Shown here: positions 60,675 through 64,000 of the stretch, in pieces
How positions within the stretch are numbered: the first letter of the stretch is position 1
How the letters are laid out: every line of letters starts with the position of its first letter
From: Candidatus Thermofonsia Clade 1 bacterium
GTDB taxonomy: Bacteria; Chloroflexota; Anaerolineae; Aggregatilineales; UBA2796
NCBI GenBank assembly: GCA_002794705.1
Contig: PGTK01000002.1
Span: 62,001-126,000, forward strand
Direction of reading: 5' to 3'
Length of the DNA: 64,000 nucleotides
Notes under the pieces: generated by a model
The model's database searches: none
The model's input: only the letters and a program-made list of their open reading frames with translations
Told to the model about the DNA's origin: nothing
Position numbers and translations under genes: made by a program

Positions 60675-62390
60675 ATGTCGGAGCAAGAGCCAGTCATTTT
60701 TCTCATGGGGACAGTTGGGAAATCGCAGTGGCGTGAGCCGATCAAAGCAGCCTGCGCGGCTGAGGGGATCAGCGTGTTCGATCCTGTTGTGCCAATCTGG
60801 GATGAGGCAGCCAGTCGGCGTGAGGCTGCGGCGCTGCAGCGCGCCCAGATCATTTTGATGGCGATCACGGCTGAGACGGCAAGCGTCGGTTCACTGGCAG
60901 AGAGCGGCTGGGCGGCACTGAGCGCGCTCAAGCGTCATCAAGCGCTCGGACTCTACATCGATCCTGACTATGTGGAGCAGACTGAGCCGCTCATCGGCTG
61001 GCAGATCGACTCGCCGCGCACAGATAAGCGCGCTACTGATACAATGGAGAGCGCTAGTCAGCGGGCGCGCAAGCTGGTCATTCAGCACGCTACACGCCTC
61101 GCCGAACAGTTCCCTGAGCTGACCATTTACATCGCCAAAGACCTCGCCGATTTGCAAGACTGGGCGATTAAGACGGCAAAAGCGCGCCTACCGCGCCCGA
61201 TTCGGCAAGTTGAGCAGCCTCAGAGTGCCGTACTCGCTGCTTACACAGCCCGTCATCAGGCACCGCCGCTGTGCGTTGCCTATGCGCCAGGGCGCGTCAA
61301 CTTGATCGGCGAACATACCGACTATAACGACGGCTTCGTCCTGCCTGCCGCCATTGATAAAGCAATTTACATCGCGGCTGATGTACGTCAAGACGATCTG
61401 ATCGTCCTCGACTCGCTCGACTTTGAGAGCCAAGTGACCTTTCCGCTCTCGCGCCTGCACGATCCATCGCTCCCCGCTTGGACGCGCTACATTCGCGGCG
61501 CCATTGCCCTGAGCGGTACACTCGCCCTGCTCAACGGACAGAATCCGAATCGGTTGCGCGGCATGAACCTGACCATTGCCGGGAATGTACCGCTCAACGC
61601 GGGCTTCAGCTCCTCAGCCGCCATTGAGGTCGCTATGTTTGAGGCGCTCAGCGCTTTGCTGGGCATCTCGCTCACTCAGACCCAAAAGGCGCTGCTCGGT
61701 CAGCAGGTAGAGCATCACTTCATCGGCATTCGCAGTGGGATCATGGATCAACTCATCTCAGCCGTCGGTAAGCCCGATCATGCCCTGCTGATTGATTGCC
61801 GCAGTCTAGAGGCAACGCCCGTGCCATTGCCCAAGGGCGTGACCCTCGTGACGCTTGATACGGGCGTGCGCCGTGAGTTGGCAAGCAGCGAGTATGGCGT
61901 GCGCCGTGAACAGTGCGAACAGGCGGCGCGCATCATGGGCGTGCCGAGTCTGCGCGACGCCACGCCAGAGCTATTTGCTGCCAAGCGCGCCGAAATGCCA
62001 GAAGTCGTAGCACGCCGTGCGCAGCACGTGCTGGAGGAAAATGTGCGCACCTTGGCGGCGGTTGAGGCGCTGCGGCAAGGCGATCTGGATAGGATGGGCG
62101 CGCTGCTGAACGCCAGTCATGCCAGTTTGAGCCAATTATATGAGGTGAGTATCCCAGAGCTAGATATCATGGCGGAACTCGCTCAGCAGCAAGAGGGAGT
62201 CTATGGGGCGCGTATGATGGGCGGCGGCTTTGGCGGCGCCGTGATCGCCCTAGTGGATGACTCCGCCGCCCAGCGCGTGATCGAGACGGTCTGTGCGGCG
62301 TACAGGGCGCGCACAGGGCGACTCTGCACGCCCTACACGGCAAAGGCGGGCATGGGCAGCGGCGTGGTCTACTTGGGCGGCGTCGGCTGA
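60675..62390 (+). CDS. Galactokinase with N-terminal nucleoside deoxyribosyltransferase-like domain
   Basis: 571 residues. Residues 185-571 are a complete galactokinase: APGRVNLIGEHTDYNDGFV (sugar site), GFSSSAAIEVAMF (ATP loop), DTGVRRELASSEYGVRR and GARMMGGGFGGAVIAL. It phosphorylates galactose at C1, or a related sugar. Residues 1-165 are an extra domain: PVIFLMGTVGKSQWREPIK, VFDPVVPIWDE and VGSLAESGWAALSAL follow the pattern of nucleoside 2-deoxyribosyltransferase-like proteins. A GalK carrying this domain is unusual. Single start ATG 60675, 33 nt after the preceding stop. Confidence 0.9.
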   Translation: MSEQEPVIFLMGTVGKSQWREPIKAACAAEGISVFDPVVPIWDEAASRREAAALQRAQIILMAITAETASVGSLAESGWAALSALKRHQALGLYIDPDYVEQTEPLIGWQIDSPRTDKRATDTMESASQRARKLVIQHATRLAEQFPELTIYIAKDLADLQDWAIKTAKARLPRPIRQVEQPQSAVLAAYTARHQAPPLCVAYAPGRVNLIGEHTDYNDGFVLPAAIDKAIYIAADVRQDDLIVLDSLDFESQVTFPLSRLHDPSLPAWTRYIRGAIALSGTLALLNGQNPNRLRGMNLTIAGNVPLNAGFSSSAAIEVAMFEALSALLGISLTQTQKALLGQQVEHHFIGIRSGIMDQLISAVGKPDHALLIDCRSLEATPVPLPKGVTLVTLDTGVRRELASSEYGVRREQCEQAARIMGVPSLRDATPELFAAKRAEMPEVVARRAQHVLEENVRTLAAVEALRQGDLDRMGALLNASHASLSQLYEVSIPELDIMAELAQQQEGVYGARMMGGGFGGAVIALVDDSAAQRVIETVCAAYRARTGRLCTPYTAKAGMGSGVVYLGGVG

Positions 62391-62398
62391 GCGCTCAA

Positions 62399-62803
62399 TT
62401 ATTCAAAGCTATCCAGCCAAGCGAGTGCCTCTTCAACGTCAGTGAAAACGCGCATCCGCAAGCCAAGCTCATACAAATTTTCCATGATGGACACCATGCT
62501 GCCTGCAGCCTCAATCGCTTCAGGCACCACAAGCGCCCAGTATTTCCAGCCCAACTTGATAGTGCGAGGCTGCCAGACAGCGAAGCCCCATTCAGCATCT
62601 TCAAGCGGCAGCGGCCCGTTTTCGCGATCATCGGAGAGCCACTTCGTAGCGCCGTATCGCTGCAGGGCCTCTGTACCTGCATTCAGAGCATCGCGGAGTG
62701 GCTGTCCACTGATCGGCTGATGTATAACATGATAGATGATTTTCTTGTCAGGCAGATATTGCACGCTGATGAATTTGTTCTCAACAACGGTGATGGACTG
62801 CAT
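62399..62803 (-). CDS. STAS/SpoIIAA-like protein
   Basis: 134 residues. The fold is suggested by alternating strands and helices, IYHVIHQPISGQPLRDALNA, TKWLSDDREN, WKYWALVVPEAIEAAGSMVS and FTDVEEALAWLDS, the ending typical of small SpoIIAA-like/STAS proteins that turn up beside stress regulators. No catalytic residues can be named, and the partner is unknown. Convergent with galactokinase, 9 nt apart. ATG 62803. Confidence 0.6.
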   Translation of the reverse strand: MQSITVVENKFISVQYLPDKKIIYHVIHQPISGQPLRDALNAGTEALQRYGATKWLSDDRENGPLPLEDAEWGFAVWQPRTIKLGWKYWALVVPEAIEAAGSMVSIMENLYELGLRMRVFTDVEEALAWLDSFE

Positions 62804-63043
62804 AGTGATATCTCTCTATGATTGCCAATAATACACTTCATACAAGTACTTTACAGTGAAAAATGTCGAAAAAGCAAGTAAATGCTCCAAAAATTAGAGA
62901 ATTTTTCACAACTCAAGCACAACGTAAAATTAAGCTCATCTAAAAATGCTTTGCTGTAAACATGCATAGTCTTCCAAGTGACCATGGCTGGATTACTGTG
63001 TTAGAATCGCCGTATCCGAAAGCACGTTGATGGAGAGATGATC
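62804..63043. other. AT-rich divergent intergenic region
   Basis: 240 nt, clearly more AT-rich than the surrounding genes, with an inverted repeat AAAAATT-AGAG-AATTTTT (62889-62906). It separates the STAS-like gene from the S41 protease gene and should hold both promoters. No -35/-10 pair is assigned with confidence. Confidence 0.45.
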
Positions 63044-64000
63044 ATGCACCCTTCCACGCAAAGGTGGCGCGCCACACTGCTGACCCTCTTGCGCGGCTTT
63101 GCCTTCGGCGCGCTGCTGGGCGCGATGTTTACGGCGGGCTTTTTGTTTCGAGGCGCTATGCCCTCGCAAGCACAGGGCAATCGCAGCTATCCCTTGCTGG
63201 AGCAGGCACATGGCTTGCTGATCGATCATTACTTACGCCCCTTGCCCGATCCCACTCAACTGGAGTACGGCGCCATTCGCGGGATGCTCGCCACGCTCAA
63301 TGACCGCCTGACCTACTTCATTGATCCGCCTGTTGCTGCGAGTGAATCGAACGTTTTGGCAGGGCAATACGGCGGAATCGGCGTGCAGGTGCGCCGCGAT
63401 GAGGCAGGGCGCTTCCGCCTGTATCCCTTCCGCGACGGTCCGGCAGCGCGGGCAGGCGTCCGTGAGGGCGATATCCTGCTCAAGGTGAACGGCGAGGTTG
63501 TGCCATCTGATGCGCGCCAAGACGTGGTAGATCAGCTCCTGCGCGGCGAAGTGAAGGAGGGCAATGGCGTCACCATTGAGGTGCGCGGCGACTCAGAGGC
63601 GGAAAATACGCGCACCTACACAATTCCCTTCGAGACCATTGAGATTCCTTCTGTGGTGTGGCGCACGCTTGAGGAGGAAGCATCCTTTGGCTACATCCAA
63701 GTATTGCGCTTCACTAGCCGCACGCCTTCGGAGCTGCAAAAGGCGTTTGGGGAGCTACGCGCCGCCAACATCCGTGCGCTGGTGCTGGATATGCGCAACA
63801 ATCCGGGCGGCTTGCTGCAGGAGTCGATCACGGTTGCCAGTCAATTTTTGCCGCCTGATCTAGTAGTGCTGTATGAGCAGAGTCGCCAAGGGGAGCGCGA
63901 GTATCGCGTCCGTGACGGCAGCACTTTCACCGATCTGCCTATGGTGGTGCTGATCAACGGCGGCACTGCCAGCGCAGCGGAGCTAGTGGCAGGTGCGCTC
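63044..64000 (+). CDS. S41 family C-terminal processing peptidase, 3' end outside window
   Basis: 319 codons up to the window edge. N-terminal anchor helix (FAFGALLGAMFTAGFLFRG), tail-specific protease helical part, a PDZ domain (about 100-190: GGIGVQVRR, AGVREGDILLKVNGEVV) and the start of the S41 catalytic part with VLDMRNNPGGLL and INGGTASAAEL, holding the catalytic Ser. The Lys and Gln of the dyad lie beyond the window. CtpA-like proteases cut C-termini of secreted or membrane proteins. Start ATG 63044 with GGAGAG eight nt ahead; ATG 63038 in the same frame is too close. Confidence 0.92.
   Translation, partial: MHPSTQRWRATLLTLLRGFAFGALLGAMFTAGFLFRGAMPSQAQGNRSYPLLEQAHGLLIDHYLRPLPDPTQLEYGAIRGMLATLNDRLTYFIDPPVAASESNVLAGQYGGIGVQVRRDEAGRFRLYPFRDGPAARAGVREGDILLKVNGEVVPSDARQDVVDQLLRGEVKEGNGVTIEVRGDSEAENTRTYTIPFETIEIPSVVWRTLEEEASFGYIQVLRFTSRTPSELQKAFGELRAANIRALVLDMRNNPGGLLQESITVASQFLPPDLVVLYEQSRQGEREYRVRDGSTFTDLPMVVLINGGTASAAELVAGAL

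Overview
This is a GC-rich (roughly 60 %) bacterial chromosome segment that looks chromosomal and mostly housekeeping. The gene content and style (proline/threonine-rich linkers in exported or membrane proteins, many GT-C type membrane glycosyltransferases, GAF histidine kinases, an eukaryotic-type Ser/Thr kinase with a PT-rich stalk, a two-gene ThrE, MurA with Asp at the catalytic Cys position, CpaE-like atypical P-loop proteins) fit best with a Chloroflexota bacterium of the Anaerolineae kind. That assignment is inference, not proof. No rRNA, insertion sequence, phage gene or CRISPR array was seen. One tRNA (Thr, anticodon CGT) is present.

Layout. 1-3.1 kb: end of a polysaccharide deacetylase, a GT4 glycosyltransferase and a GNAT acetyltransferase. 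3.1-7.4 kb (minus): membrane GT-C protein, FtsB/DivIC-like divisome protein, an unknown protein and gpmI. 7.5-12.9 kb (plus): peptide deformylase, a small zinc-finger protein, a TetR regulator, YceI with a perfect 20-bp palindrome in front, a Tat-exported deacetylase with murA, and a coiled-coil membrane protein. 12.9-17.9 kb: 6-phosphogluconolactonase (minus), then a four-gene Mn/Zn/Fe ABC transporter operon whose last permease carries a Cys-rich insert and a C-terminal winged-helix domain; a DtxR/MntR-like palindrome lies at its promoter. 17.9-25.5 kb: an exopolysaccharide cluster with tandem GT4 paralogues, a Wzx-like flippase, a methyltransferase, a GT2 and an asparagine-synthase-like protein without the glutaminase cysteine.

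25.6-31 kb (minus): PHP phosphoesterase, then a cupin / zinc alcohol dehydrogenase / M20 peptidase / thiD operon, and a membrane protein. 31-35.8 kb (plus): thiolase with a promoter-operator, a WD40 remnant beside a GC-rich hairpin, an aminotransferase, hflX and a small membrane protein. 35.8-39 kb (minus): split ThrE exporter, a GT-C membrane protein and a small membrane protein. 39-46.5 kb (plus): GAF histidine kinase, Ser/Thr kinase, pth and mfd. 46.5-48.5 kb: membrane protein (minus) and clpP (plus).

48.5-53.5 kb (plus) is the most unusual segment. It is a tight three-gene unit of a divergent protein kinase with a zinc ribbon, a 1017-residue multidomain protein (beta-helix-like start, FHA-like segment, several Ig/BACON-like repeats) and a TerY-like von Willebrand A protein. 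It recalls the TerY-kinase-PP2C triads but has no phosphatase and has a novel middle partner. 53.5-64 kb: tRNA-Thr, a PT-linker membrane protein, ParB-like and metallophosphoesterase genes (minus), a secreted subtilase with C-terminal repeats (minus), a winged-helix/cNMP/CpaE-like fusion, a galactokinase fused to a nucleoside-deoxyribosyltransferase-like domain, a STAS-like protein (minus) and the start of an S41 C-terminal processing protease that runs off the window.
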